NCBI RefSeq assembly: GCF_023702065.1
Contig: NZ_QFDM01000003.1
Location: 372,001-436,000 of the forward strand
Direction of reading: 5' to 3'
Length of the DNA: 64,000 nucleotides
Source: Methanoculleus oceani
GTDB lineage: Archaea; Halobacteriota; Methanomicrobia; Methanomicrobiales; Methanoculleaceae
In this document: positions 35,986 through 44,635 of the stretch, in pieces
Layout: each line of letters begins with the position of its first letter
Position numbering within the stretch: the stretch's first letter is position 1
Translations under genes and position numbers: made by a program
The notes under the pieces: model-generated
The model's input: only the letters and a program-made list of their open reading frames with translations
Database searches by the model: none
What the model was told of the DNA's origin: nothing

Positions 35986-36342
35986 ATCCGAAGTCCTCCC
36001 GGGCGCTCAATTTAGTATATAAACCGATCGCAAGATCTAGATAGATCTATGAAGTCGTTTCTAGATTATAAAGTCATACCAGCAGAGACAGGCGACCTTC
36101 CCCGCCCCGGGCGTGGAGACCGCTGAAGATTGCATTCATGCCTCCCGGCCGACTGCACGGAACCGCACCTGCGTCGAGGTGGAAGACGACGCCGTCGGTC
36201 GCAACCCCCTCCGCCCGTCATGCCGCTACGGCACCGGAGATGCCGGAGGATGAGGTCACACCGGACCAGGTCCCCACAGGGAGCAGAGGGGCCGAAGAGA
36301 TTCCGGAAAAGAAGCCTCCACGCATCGGGATCGAGCACTCAC
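35986..36342. other. Intergenic region holding the deaminase promoter
   Basis: The left part (36011-36048) carries the deaminase promoter and dyad. A second TTCTAGATT element follows at 36059-36067. The rest (36070-36342) is high-GC with small unsupported open frames on both strands. I see no gene in it. Confidence 0.5.
36011..36048 (-). promoter_or_regulatory. Deaminase promoter with adjacent 16-bp perfect dyad
   Basis: Read on the minus strand, the dyad AGATCTA-GA-TAGATCT (36033-36048) is followed after about ten bases by BRE/TATA GTTTATATACTAAA (36011-36024). The site is placed as an archaeal activator or repressor operator just upstream of TATA. Confidence 0.6.
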
Positions 36343-36903
36343 TCAGACGCTCGGGATCTCCCGATCGGTCCCGATCTCGTCGAGTGCCTGCCGGCCGGCA
36401 AGCCTGACGTCGCGGTTGGCATCGCCGAGGAGGCGCACAAGGGGTTCCCTGGCCCGCGGGTTGCCTATCCGCCCGAGCGCCCATGCCGCCATCCTCCGGA
36501 CCCGGGGTTTCTGGTCTTCTAGTAGCCGGATCAGCGGCTCGACTGCCCGGGGATCGCCGATGTTCCCGAGCGCCCATGCTGCGCCCGCCCGGACCCAGGG
36601 GCTGTCGTCCTCCAGGCTCCGTATCAGCGGGAAGACAGGTTCGCGTCCATCGAGAATCCCGAGCGCTTTCGCCGCCTTCCATCGGACATCGACGTACTCG
36701 TCGTCCAGCGCCCTGATCAGCGGCTGTACCGCACGACTGTCGCCAAGCTCCCCGAGCGCATCCGCGGCCCGCCACCTGTCGTTGAGATCCCCGGATTCCA
36801 GCATCGAAAGGTACCTGTGGAGTTTCTTCTCCCTGCTGAGGCCTTCCAGCTCGTCTTCCGGTACCGGCGGATCCTCCCCTGCCATAGGCCACCTTACGCC
36901 CAT
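36343..36903 (-). CDS. HEAT-repeat (PBS-lyase-like) protein
   Basis: 186 residues, with four consecutive HEAT-like repeats of about 31 residues in the middle and end (DALGELGDSRAVQPLIRAL, KALGILDGREPVFPLIRSL, WALGNIGDPRAVEPLIRLL, WALGRIGNPRAREPLVRLL). Such solenoids bind proteins or act as phycobilin-lyase-type scaffolds; a partner is unknown. ATG 36903 has GGGTGA upstream, but ATG 36885 with AAGGTGG is also possible. It is divergent from the next gene, sharing an AT-rich promoter region. Confidence 0.85.
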   Translation of the reverse strand: MGVRWPMAGEDPPVPEDELEGLSREKKLHRYLSMLESGDLNDRWRAADALGELGDSRAVQPLIRALDDEYVDVRWKAAKALGILDGREPVFPLIRSLEDDSPWVRAGAAWALGNIGDPRAVEPLIRLLEDQKPRVRRMAAWALGRIGNPRAREPLVRLLGDANRDVRLAGRQALDEIGTDREIPSV

Positions 36904-36984
36904 CTTGGGTCACCCGAGTATAAGGTTTTGCCCCGAGATGCTCCGGGAGGTGCATTTTTCTACTCTCCCTGCCTTCACCATAGT

Positions 36985-37410
36985 ATGGAGAGTCCGACCG
37001 GCATACCGGAGGGTACGACGTTTCCTCCGGAACTGGAACGCCTCGGCATCGCCCCGGGAGCAAAGATCGACATCAGGGAACTCGACACGATGGGGAAGGG
37101 TCACAACTTCCATGTCTTCCTCTATTTCGAGGAAGATCTGGCCAGGGACTCCACGCTCCGGGAAGACCTGCAGGAGTACAGCGACGTCCCGGACCTGGAG
37201 CGCCCGTTCATCAGGCTGGATGCGTTTCTCCGGTTCGCCACCGAGTCGGACCCCCTCTTCACCCGGCGCCTGGACGAACTCCCGCTGGTCGTCGAGGTCG
37301 TGGCCTACGGGGAACTCGGGACACGGGAGGGGAAACTCGTACCGTACGTCAAAGGAGTGATGCCGTTTCTGGACGAACTCACGATGGAGGATACGGTCGG
37401 CATATCCTGA
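36985..37410 (+). CDS. Unknown protein
   Basis: About 141 residues from ATG 36985. The longer frame from 36817 runs through the divergent HEAT-protein start and is rejected. Acidic and soluble, with no signal or membrane segment; segments such as DIRELDTMGKGHNFHVFLYFEEDLA suggest an alpha/beta fold. I recognise no family. A TATA-like GAGTATAAG (about 36917-36925) lies upstream. Confidence 0.7.
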   Translation: MESPTGIPEGTTFPPELERLGIAPGAKIDIRELDTMGKGHNFHVFLYFEEDLARDSTLREDLQEYSDVPDLERPFIRLDAFLRFATESDPLFTRRLDELPLVVEVVAYGELGTREGKLVPYVKGVMPFLDELTMEDTVGIS

Positions 37411-37644
37411 TCCCCCTACAGACTGTTCATCCGGGCGTTTCGGGAAATGTTATAGCCCGAAGCCATACCGGCCGGGCAAGGATCTTTCCTGCACCACATA
37501 AAGATCGAAAACCTATTTTATCCCGACGTTCTACTCCCCCTGTCGCTGGTAGCCGGGAAGAACGATCTGTCCACCCGGACGGGTGGGGTGCGAGGTGGTC
37601 CGAACCCGGGAGCGAAACCTTATATCCACGGGAATGTTGCCGCA

Positions 37645-38568
37645 TTGACAGATAGCGATTGTTTCACGGACAAAACAGCAGTCCTCTCCGGGCCACCCTG
37701 GGGTACCCATGCCTGCCTCGTCTACCGGAGCCGGCACGACCTCATCGACACCCTGGTGCCTTACTTCCAGTCGGGGCTGGAGCAGGATGCCTGCTGCGTA
37801 TGGATCACCGCAGACCCCCTGCAGGCAGGTGCGGCGAAGAAGGTCCTCGCAAGAAGCGTCAAAGACCTGGACCGACGCCTGAGGCGGGGAGAGGTCCAGA
37901 TCTTTGACGCAAACGAGTGGTACCTCCGGGACGGCGGTTTTTCTTGCTCCGCTGCATTGAACAGATGCATCAGGAAAGGGCTTGAGGCGCAGGAGAGGGG
38001 TTATGAAGGCCTGTTCATCAGCGGCAACGTCTCCTGGCTGACAGGGATGGAGTGGGGTGCTTTCATGGAGTACGAAGCAAAGGTCAACCGCGCCATCGGG
38101 AGCAGCCGGATCGCCGCCGTCTGCGCCTACCCGCTTGATGCCTGCGGGACACGAGAACTGCTGGAGATTGCTTCCACGCACCAGCTGGCCGTCATCCGGC
38201 AGGACGGGGAATGGCGGCGGATCACCCTGGGAGAGGAGAATGCACCCCCGGATCAGGAGAAGAGGTGGGCTATCGGCCAGATCGAAGCGAACATCGAGCA
38301 GTTCGCGACCCTTGCCGACCGGATCCGCCACCCACTTCAGGTGCTCATGGCGCTCGCCGATCTGATCGAGAACGAACACTCGGATGCGATCCGGCAACAG
38401 GCAAAAGAGATCAATGAGGTCGTCAGGCAGCTCGACTCCGGCTGGGCGGGATCGAGGGCGGTCAGGGAGTACCTCATGAACCACGACCTTGCCGGAGCGG
38501 CACCGGTCACGGAACCCGGAACGTGCCCGCACCTTTCAGGATATCCAGACTCACGTCGAAGTTCCTGA
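37645..38568 (+). CDS. MEDS-domain sensor with histidine-kinase-like dimerisation helices, no catalytic domain
   Basis: 307 residues if translation starts at TTG 37645, about 25 bases downstream of TATA CCTTATATCC (37617-37626); GTG 37588 is the alternative but lies upstream of that TATA. Residues 15-195 match the MEDS domain (methanogen/methylotroph DcmR sensory), with the RecA-like core GTHACLVYRSRHDLIDTLVPYF and ADP...FDANEWYL. Residues 213-265 resemble a HisKA dimerisation helix pair with LADRIRHPLQVL, where His229 is the phosphoacceptor-like residue. No ATPase domain follows. The stop lies 62 bases inside the convergent nadC gene. Confidence 0.75.
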   Translation: MTDSDCFTDKTAVLSGPPWGTHACLVYRSRHDLIDTLVPYFQSGLEQDACCVWITADPLQAGAAKKVLARSVKDLDRRLRRGEVQIFDANEWYLRDGGFSCSAALNRCIRKGLEAQERGYEGLFISGNVSWLTGMEWGAFMEYEAKVNRAIGSSRIAAVCAYPLDACGTRELLEIASTHQLAVIRQDGEWRRITLGEENAPPDQEKRWAIGQIEANIEQFATLADRIRHPLQVLMALADLIENEHSDAIRQQAKEINEVVRQLDSGWAGSRAVREYLMNHDLAGAAPVTEPGTCPHLSGYPDSRRSS

Positions 38569-39361
38569 CCGTATGGGTGAGCGCACCCATGCTGATGATA
38601 TCGACCCCGGTCGCGGCGTACCCCGCGAGGTCACCGCCGGCAACCCCTCCCGAGACCTCGAGGGTCACCCGATCCCGGAGCCCCTGCCCGACGAGCGTCC
38701 TGACCGTCCCCCGGACCGCATCCGGCGCCATGTTGTCGAGCAGCACGATCTCGGCCCCGGCCTCTGCAGCCGTGATTGCGTCCTGTGCCGTCTCGACCTC
38801 CACCTCGACCGTCCGGTAGAGGCTCTGCTCCTTCGCTTTCCGTATCGCTTCCGGGAGCGGCACCAGCGCGAGGTGGTTGTCCTTGATCAGGACCATATCC
38901 GAGAGGCAGTAGCGATGCGGGTCGCCCCCGCCGAGGACCACCGCCTTCTTATCCAGCATCCGCAGCCCCGGAGCCGTCTTCCGGGTGGCGGCAATCCGCA
39001 CGGCGGGTGAGACCTTCCGGACGGCGTCGACAGCCTCACGGGTCCGGGTCGCAATCCCGCTCATCCGCCCGATGATGTTGAGCGCCGTCCGTTCAACGAG
39101 GAGGATCGCCCTCGCGGGGCCGTCGAGTTCGAGGAGGGTCTCTCCCGGGGCAACCGTCCGGCCGTCAGGGATACGTTCGCGGACCGTGACCCCGAAGTGT
39201 TCGAAGAGCGCCCGTGCCTCAGCGAGGCCCGCGACGGTCCCCGACTCCTTCGCCCGGATCACCGCCCGGCAGGAGACGTCGGGGACGACTGTCTCCGAGG
39301 TGACGTCGCCCCACGGCGCATCCTCCCGGACGAACCGGAGCAGGTCGTCGATCGGGATCAT
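38507..39361 (-). CDS. nadC: Quinolinate phosphoribosyltransferase (decarboxylating)
   Basis: 284 residues from ATG 39361; an in-frame GTG at 39367 directly after the nadA stop is the alternative. It converts quinolinate and PRPP to nicotinate mononucleotide. Blocks seen: LLRFVREDAPWGDVTSE at the start, ERTALNIIGRMSGIATRT, RIAATRKTAPGLRMLDKKAVVLGGGDPHR, and the substrate end EVSGGVAGGDLAGYAATGVDIISMG. Last gene of the nadX-nadA-nadC operon. Its 3' end overlaps the convergent sensor gene. Confidence 0.95.
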   Translation of the reverse strand: MIPIDDLLRFVREDAPWGDVTSETVVPDVSCRAVIRAKESGTVAGLAEARALFEHFGVTVRERIPDGRTVAPGETLLELDGPARAILLVERTALNIIGRMSGIATRTREAVDAVRKVSPAVRIAATRKTAPGLRMLDKKAVVLGGGDPHRYCLSDMVLIKDNHLALVPLPEAIRKAKEQSLYRTVEVEVETAQDAITAAEAGAEIVLLDNMAPDAVRGTVRTLVGQGLRDRVTLEVSGGVAGGDLAGYAATGVDIISMGALTHTVRNFDVSLDILKGAGTFRVP

Positions 39362-39367
39362 CCGCAC

Positions 39368-40264
39368 TCACGCCCCGACGGCGATCATCCGCTCGATGGC
39401 CCGCCGTGCCCGGTCCATGACCTCGGGGGAGAGGACGACCTCGTGTTCCTCGGATTCGAGCGCCTGGCGGAGGTCGGCGAGGGATATCTTCTTCATATCC
39501 GCGCAGACGGCCTCCGGCTTCTCGTAAAAGACCCTTCCCGGGTAGAGGACCCGGAGGCGGGAGACCATCTCCCGCTCGGTGAAGACCGACCAGGGCTCGT
39601 CCCTGCCGGTTGCGGCGCTCCGGACCATGCCCCCCGTGGAGGCTATCAGGTCGGCCTGCTCCTGGACCTCCGGCGGGCATTCGGGGTGACAGACGACCAT
39701 GCTGCCCGACTTCTTAGCCGCTTTTACATCGGCGAGGGTAAACCCCATGTGAACGTAGCAGTGGCCACCGGGCGGCACCGGGACGATCGTCTTTTCGGGG
39801 ATCTCCCGCTGAACGTATGCCGCGAGGTTTGCGTCCGGCCCGAAGAGGATCGTATCCTGCGGGAGCGACCGAACGACCCCAACTGCGTTTGCGGAGGTGC
39901 AGGTGATGTCGGCGAGCGCCTTGCTCTCCGCCGTGCTGTTGACGTAGACGACCACGGCCGCATCGGGATACAGCGCTTTTGCCTCCCGGATCAGGTCGGG
40001 GGTCAGGAAGTCGGCAAGGGGGCATCCTGCGTCCTCTACCGGGATGATCACCTTCCGTCCGGGGTTGAGGATCTTTGCCGTCTCGGCCATGAACCGGACA
40101 CCGCAGACGACGATCAGGTCCGCTCCGGTCTCCTTCGCCTTCACCGCGAGCTCGAGGCTGTCGCCCACCACGTCGGCGAGCGCCTGGATCTCCATGGACT
40201 GGTAGTTATGCGCCATGACGACTGCGTTCTTTCTGGCTTTGAGCGCACGAATCTCCTTCTCCAT
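39368..40264 (-). CDS. nadA: Quinolinate synthase
   Basis: 298 residues, as in compact archaeal and Thermotoga enzymes. The [4Fe-4S] cluster ligands are Cys81 (DAGCPLAD), Cys169 (GGHCYVH) and Cys254 (EAVCADMKK), the spacing known for NadA. The enzyme condenses iminoaspartate with dihydroxyacetone phosphate. Iminoaspartate here comes from NadX, encoded two bases upstream, instead of NadB. Confidence 0.95.
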   Translation of the reverse strand: MEKEIRALKARKNAVVMAHNYQSMEIQALADVVGDSLELAVKAKETGADLIVVCGVRFMAETAKILNPGRKVIIPVEDAGCPLADFLTPDLIREAKALYPDAAVVVYVNSTAESKALADITCTSANAVGVVRSLPQDTILFGPDANLAAYVQREIPEKTIVPVPPGGHCYVHMGFTLADVKAAKKSGSMVVCHPECPPEVQEQADLIASTGGMVRSAATGRDEPWSVFTEREMVSRLRVLYPGRVFYEKPEAVCADMKKISLADLRQALESEEHEVVLSPEVMDRARRAIERMIAVGA

Positions 40265-40266
40265 TG

Positions 40267-41028
40267 CTACGTACCCACCACCAGAGGGTTCTCGAGGTTC
40301 TTCAAGAGCGTCAGGATGGAGAGGGCTGCCATGTAACTCGTCGAGGGGTTATCAGGGCTCGGGACGTTCCTGACCCGGATGTAGATGTCCCCGAAGTCGC
40401 CCTCGACGAATATCTCGTGGATGTTCCTCTCTGCTGCAGGGTCGACCCAGAGTTCCACATCGGCGTCCCTGCCGGCAGCAAGTCCCAACGCTACCGCGAC
40501 GTTGATGTTTTTCGGGTATTGCTTTATACAGTCGTGCGCCAGCCCTTTAAATACCTCTGTCCGGGCCGTGGCGGTCATCCCGAGCGACGCGGGGGGTTTC
40601 GTCGTTCGCAGGAGGAGTTGTCTCGGCGGCGAGACCTGGCCGATCTTGAGGTTATCGAGTCCGGTGATGGCGCCACTCGGGATGCGGATCTTCCTTCCCG
40701 CCTCCCGTGCGACGTCGACGAGGCGCTCGCGGAACTCATCGTCCGCGAGGGCTCCCCCGGAGAGGACGACGATGTCCCGTCCCGACCGAAGGACCGCCTC
40801 GCCGTAGTACCTGACGGCGTCGACCGAGGCGGCTTCCACGACGATCGAGAAATCCTCCTGCATGAAGGCGTCGAAATCCGTATATGGCCGGGCATGACAG
40901 AGCGCCGCCAGTTCTTCCGCCCGCCCGGGGATGATATCGAAGACAGCGATAACCTGGATGCTCTCGGCGTGTGTGGCGATGATACGCCCGACGTTGCCGC
41001 ATCCCAGCAACCCTATTTTAATCATCAA
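40267..41028 (-). CDS. nadX: L-aspartate dehydrogenase
   Basis: 253 residues. NAD(P)-dependent oxidation of aspartate to iminoaspartate, the first step of NAD synthesis. Rossmann start KIGLLGCGNVGRIIATH, IVVEAASVDAVRYYGEAVL, and the catalytic end IPSGAITGLDNLKIG plus KNINVAVALGLAAGRDADVELW. The ATG is preceded on the minus strand by an AT-rich tract (about 41025-41050). It heads the nadX-nadA-nadC unit, replacing the oxygen-linked NadB route. Confidence 0.95.
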   Translation of the reverse strand: MMIKIGLLGCGNVGRIIATHAESIQVIAVFDIIPGRAEELAALCHARPYTDFDAFMQEDFSIVVEAASVDAVRYYGEAVLRSGRDIVVLSGGALADDEFRERLVDVAREAGRKIRIPSGAITGLDNLKIGQVSPPRQLLLRTTKPPASLGMTATARTEVFKGLAHDCIKQYPKNINVAVALGLAAGRDADVELWVDPAAERNIHEIFVEGDFGDIYIRVRNVPSPDNPSTSYMAALSILTLLKNLENPLVVGT

Positions 41029-41167
41029 ATAAAGAAGTTGTAATATCAGCGGTTAAGTATTGTGCTCGGCACGAAACCGGCCGGAAGATGGTAAAACATC
41101 CCCCGAACGATAGGGGTAATCACACCGCCTGATATCGAACCGGCTGCCGACCGCGCGCAGGGAGTCG

Positions 41168-42412
41168 ATTGCCATTACCCTTGAGGATCTGCGGGGAAGA
41201 CGAATCCATATCGAGAGTTACGGGTGCACTTATAACCACGCCGACACACGGAGGCTTGAGGCGATACTGGAACGTCTCGACTGCACGCTGACCGGGCCGG
41301 ACGAGGCGGATACCGTGATCGTCAACACCTGCACGGTGATCGGCGCGACCGAGCGAAAGATGCTCAGGCGCCTTGCGGCGTTCGCCGACCGCGACCTCTA
41401 CGTGACCGGGTGCATGCCGCTCGTCCAGATGGAGTTGATCCGCTCGGTCTGCACGCCGCACGTTATCCATCCGGCCGAGATCCACGAGCGTTCCCGCGGT
41501 GTCGGCACCCCCGGTCCGGGAGCGGTCGGCGTGGTTCAGGTGGCGAGCGGGTGCGTCGGGCGGTGCAGTTACTGCATCACCCGGCTCGCACGGGGGCAGC
41601 TCGAGAGCACGCCGCCCGAAGCGATCCTCGATGCCGTGCGGGATCTCGTCGCGTCGGGCGCCTATGAGATCCAGCTCACCGGGCAGGACGTCGCCGCCTG
41701 GGGGCTCGACCGGAATGAGACGCTCCCGGACCTCCTGAAAGAGATCGCAGAGATCCCCGGGAGGTTCGCCGTCCGGTTGGGGATGATGCACCCGGCCTCG
41801 GTGCTCGGGATCCTCGGGCCGCTCGTCGACGCTTACGAGAACGAGAAGGTCTTCCGGTTCCTCCACCTCCCCGTCCAGTCGGGTTCCGATGCCGTCCTCG
41901 AGCGGATGCAGCGCGGCTACCGTGCGGCCGACATCGTGAGGATCGTCGATGCGTGCCGGGAACGCTACCCGGATATGATGGTCTCCTCAGACTTCATCAC
42001 CGGGTTCCCCGGGGAGACGGACGAGGAGTTTTGCCGGACACTCGAACTCCTCGAGCGTGCGGCATTCGTGAAGGTGAACATCACCCGCTACTCCCGGCGG
42101 CTCGGCACGCCCGCCGCCGCCTTAAAGGATCTTCCCGAACGAATCAGGAAAGACCGGTCCCGGGTGCTGCTTGTCGAAGCGAACCGGATCTATGACCGCT
42201 ACAACGAGTGCTGGATCGGGCGGGAGACACCGGTCGTTGCGACCGAGAAGAACGCGCCCGGTTCGACCGTTTGCCGCAACCCCTGCTACCTCAACGTCGT
42301 CGTTGAAGAGGACCTGCCGTTCGGGTTCTCCGGGAGCGCGGTGATCACGGAGAACCGGCGGCACTACGTCATCGGCAAGCTGATCCCGCACGGTACCGGG
42401 CACAGGGTTTAG
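41168..42412 (+). CDS. tRNA t6A37 methylthiotransferase (MtaB/CDKAL1-type radical SAM), no standard start codon
   Basis: The N-terminal UPF0004 domain is intact upstream of the first possible start in the forward frame (GTG 41315): HIESYGCTYNHADTRRLEAIL, then NTCTVIGATE and TGCMPLV provide the three cluster cysteines. The radical SAM motif CVGRCSYC follows near residue 135, and a TRAM-like domain closes the protein. Upstream of 41315 the frame has no ATG, GTG or TTG back to a stop at 41117. Candidate starts are ATT 41168 and ATT 41174, after GGAG at 41161-41164. I therefore call 41168 with an uncertain start; about 414 residues. It methylthiolates t6A37 in tRNA. Confidence 0.88.
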   Translation: MAITLEDLRGRRIHIESYGCTYNHADTRRLEAILERLDCTLTGPDEADTVIVNTCTVIGATERKMLRRLAAFADRDLYVTGCMPLVQMELIRSVCTPHVIHPAEIHERSRGVGTPGPGAVGVVQVASGCVGRCSYCITRLARGQLESTPPEAILDAVRDLVASGAYEIQLTGQDVAAWGLDRNETLPDLLKEIAEIPGRFAVRLGMMHPASVLGILGPLVDAYENEKVFRFLHLPVQSGSDAVLERMQRGYRAADIVRIVDACRERYPDMMVSSDFITGFPGETDEEFCRTLELLERAAFVKVNITRYSRRLGTPAAALKDLPERIRKDRSRVLLVEANRIYDRYNECWIGRETPVVATEKNAPGSTVCRNPCYLNVVVEEDLPFGFSGSAVITENRRHYVIGKLIPHGTGHRV

Positions 42413-42455
42413 CCCCACCGAAAGTTTTTCACCCGGCGAAGCGTATCCTCTTCCC

Positions 42456-42899
42456 ATGCTGGGGATCACCGGGCACGAACTCTCCTCGAAGAAGGCCGAA
42501 TACCTCAAATACATCTATATCAAGGGCGACGTCGTGAAGACGACCGGGATCGCCGCCCACTTCTCGGTCGCGCCCTCGACGGTGACAAAAGCGCTCACGG
42601 AGATGGCAAAGGCAGGATATCTTGAGCATACGCCCTATCACGGGGTGAGAGTCACAACTCTCGGCACCGACTACGCCCGGTTCCTTATCCGGCGTCATCG
42701 GATCGTCGCCCTGGTGCTCAGCCGCCACGGGCTTGAGCCCGGCGAGGCCTGCAGGGAGGCGAAGAAGATCGAGCAGTGCTTCTCAAAGGACCTCACGAAC
42801 AGGATGTGTACGTCGCTCGGGCACCCGATGATGAGCGTCTGCGGGGAGATCGAGCACGATCGCTGCTGCTGTTGCCCCCGGGAATACCAGCAGGGGTGA
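42456..42899 (+). CDS. DtxR/MntR-family metal-dependent repressor, cysteine-rich end
   Basis: 147 residues. The winged helix opens KKAEYLKYIYIKGDVVKTTGIAAHFSVAPSTVTKALTEMAKAGYLEH (about 13-58), followed by a dimerisation and metal-binding region. Expected MntR/IdeR ligands are partly changed: H81 is present, and the usual EH pair near 105 is EQ followed by Cys108. Four cysteines in a row, C137-140, follow near the C-terminus. It sits 67 bases upstream of a metal ABC importer and so probably represses it in response to a metal such as zinc, manganese or iron. Confidence 0.85.
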   Translation: MLGITGHELSSKKAEYLKYIYIKGDVVKTTGIAAHFSVAPSTVTKALTEMAKAGYLEHTPYHGVRVTTLGTDYARFLIRRHRIVALVLSRHGLEPGEACREAKKIEQCFSKDLTNRMCTSLGHPMMSVCGEIEHDRCCCCPREYQQG

Positions 42900-42966
42900 C
42901 GGCAAAACGTTTTTATCTTTGCATGCAGGAAAATTTAGACCAATACCAAGTTCGGAGTGGAAAGCC

Positions 42967-43869
42967 ATGGGATCGCAGGATAAAGACAACGCCGCCTCCT
43001 TTTCGCTCGTTTCAGCCGTATTCATGGTCCTTCTGCTTGCAGCAGCCACAGCCGGGTGCACCGGGACCGAGCGGCAGGAGGACGGGAAGATCGTCGTCGC
43101 GGTCACCATACCGCCCGAGCAGGAGTTCGCAGAAAGGGTGGGAGGCGACCACGTCCGCGTGATCCTGCTGGTGCCGCCGGGAGCCGACCCGCACACCTAC
43201 GAACCTCCGCCGGCGGTCCTCGCCGACGTCGCGGAGGCAGACATGTATGCCGTGGTGGGATCGGGGATCGAGTTCGAACTCGCCTGGCAGGAGAAGATCG
43301 CCGCTCTGAACCCTGAGATGCTGGTCGTCGACTGCTCGCGCGGCGTCGACCTGATCTCGACCGGCGAGGGGGGCCACGCGGGAACCGACCCGCATATCTG
43401 GGTCTCTCCGCGGAACGCGAAGATCATGGTCGAGAACATCCGCGAGGGGCTTGCGGAGGTCGACCCGGCAAACGCCGACGACTACCGCCGGAACGCCGAT
43501 GTTTACCAGGGGGAGCTCGATGCCCTCGATGCGGAGATCGCCGGTGCACTCGCGGAGTCGGGGGTGACGAAGGTGATGGTCTACCACTCGTCGTGGGCCT
43601 ACCTTGCCCGGGACTACGGTCTTGTCGAGGTCCCTATCGAGGACGAGGGGAAGGAGCCCTCCCCGCAGAGGATAGAACACCTCATCACGCAGGCGAAGGA
43701 GGAGAGAATCAGGGTGATATTCGCGTCGCCCGAGCACTCCACTCGGAGCGCCGAGGTGATCGCGGGCGAGATCGGCGGCACCGTGGTGCCGGTAAGCCCG
43801 CTCGCGAAAGACTACCTCGAGAACATGCGGCACGTGGCCTCGGCATTCGCAGGGAGCAGCGGGCCATGA
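42967..43869 (+). CDS. znuA: Metal ABC transporter substrate-binding lipoprotein (ZnuA/cluster A-I)
   Basis: 300 residues from ATG 42967 (GGAGTGG upstream; the 42919 frame start is inside the leader). The lipobox ATAGC ends the signal peptide near Cys31. Cluster A-I metal-binding histidines are in ADPHTYEPPP, TDPHIWVSP and MVYHSSWAYLARDYGL, with a late Glu or Asp. There is no long His-rich loop, which leaves zinc, manganese or iron open. Its stop overlaps the ATPase start by four bases. Confidence 0.9.
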   Translation: MGSQDKDNAASFSLVSAVFMVLLLAAATAGCTGTERQEDGKIVVAVTIPPEQEFAERVGGDHVRVILLVPPGADPHTYEPPPAVLADVAEADMYAVVGSGIEFELAWQEKIAALNPEMLVVDCSRGVDLISTGEGGHAGTDPHIWVSPRNAKIMVENIREGLAEVDPANADDYRRNADVYQGELDALDAEIAGALAESGVTKVMVYHSSWAYLARDYGLVEVPIEDEGKEPSPQRIEHLITQAKEERIRVIFASPEHSTRSAEVIAGEIGGTVVPVSPLAKDYLENMRHVASAFAGSSGP

Positions 43870-44633
43870 CCGCCCCCGTGATCGAGGTCGACGACGTCTG
43901 GGTCAGGATGCGCGGACATACCGTGCTCGAGGGGGTGAGCCTCGCCGTCTATCCCGACGAGTTCTACGCGATCATCGGGCCGAACGGCGGCGGGAAGACG
44001 ACGCTTCTTAAGGTGATCCTCGGCCTCCTCACCCCCTGCCGCGGCGAGGTCCGGATCCTCGGCAGCACGGAGGCCGCGATGCGCAGATTCCTCGGCTACG
44101 TCCCCCAGTTCCGGACGTTCGACTTCGATTACCCCATCACCGTGCGGGAGATGGTCCTCTCCGGACGCCTCGGCCACATCACCCGCAGGCCCCGGCGCTA
44201 TGACGGAAAAGACCTCGCCCGGACCGAGGAGGCGCTCGAGACGATGCGCATCGCTGATCTTGCGGACCGGCAGATCCGGGACCTCTCCGGTGGGGAGCAG
44301 CAGCGCACAATCATTGCCCGGGCGCTCGTCGGCGACCCGAAGGTGCTCCTCCTCGACGAACCGACGGTCTACGTGGACGCCCCGACGGCGGCGCAGTTCT
44401 ACGAGGTCCTGGACCGGCTCCGCGACAGGATGGCGATCGTCCTCGTGACCCACGACATCGGGGTGATCCCGGAGCACGTGACCCGGGTCGCCTGCTTGAA
44501 CAGGCACCTCTACACGCACGACACGAACGAGATCGCGTCGGATATGCTCGAGGCCGCATACCACTGCCCGGTGGACCTGATCGCCCACGGGGTTCCGCAC
44601 CGGGTCTTTCCGGAGCACTCCAGGGAGGAGTGA
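43866..44633 (+). CDS. znuC: Metal ABC transporter ATPase
   Basis: 255 residues from ATG 43866. Walker A GPNGGGKTT, Q-loop YVPQFRTFDFDYPITVREMVLSGR, signature LSGGEQQRT, Walker B VLLLDEPTVYVD, H-loop VTHDIGVI. The Q-loop context is typical of zinc/manganese importers. The C-terminus has several His (HLYTHDTNEIAS, YHCPVDLIAHGVPHRVFPEH), possibly regulatory metal sites. It is translated in overlap with the binding protein and the permease. Confidence 0.92.
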   Translation: MTAPVIEVDDVWVRMRGHTVLEGVSLAVYPDEFYAIIGPNGGGKTTLLKVILGLLTPCRGEVRILGSTEAAMRRFLGYVPQFRTFDFDYPITVREMVLSGRLGHITRRPRRYDGKDLARTEEALETMRIADLADRQIRDLSGGEQQRTIIARALVGDPKVLLLDEPTVYVDAPTAAQFYEVLDRLRDRMAIVLVTHDIGVIPEHVTRVACLNRHLYTHDTNEIASDMLEAAYHCPVDLIAHGVPHRVFPEHSREE

Positions 44634-44635
44634 GT

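Noticed and set aside
36130-36522. Forward frames over the HEAT gene 3' end
   Set aside because: Arg- and Pro-rich reading typical of antisense of a high-GC gene; the HEAT protein is clearly coded on the other strand.
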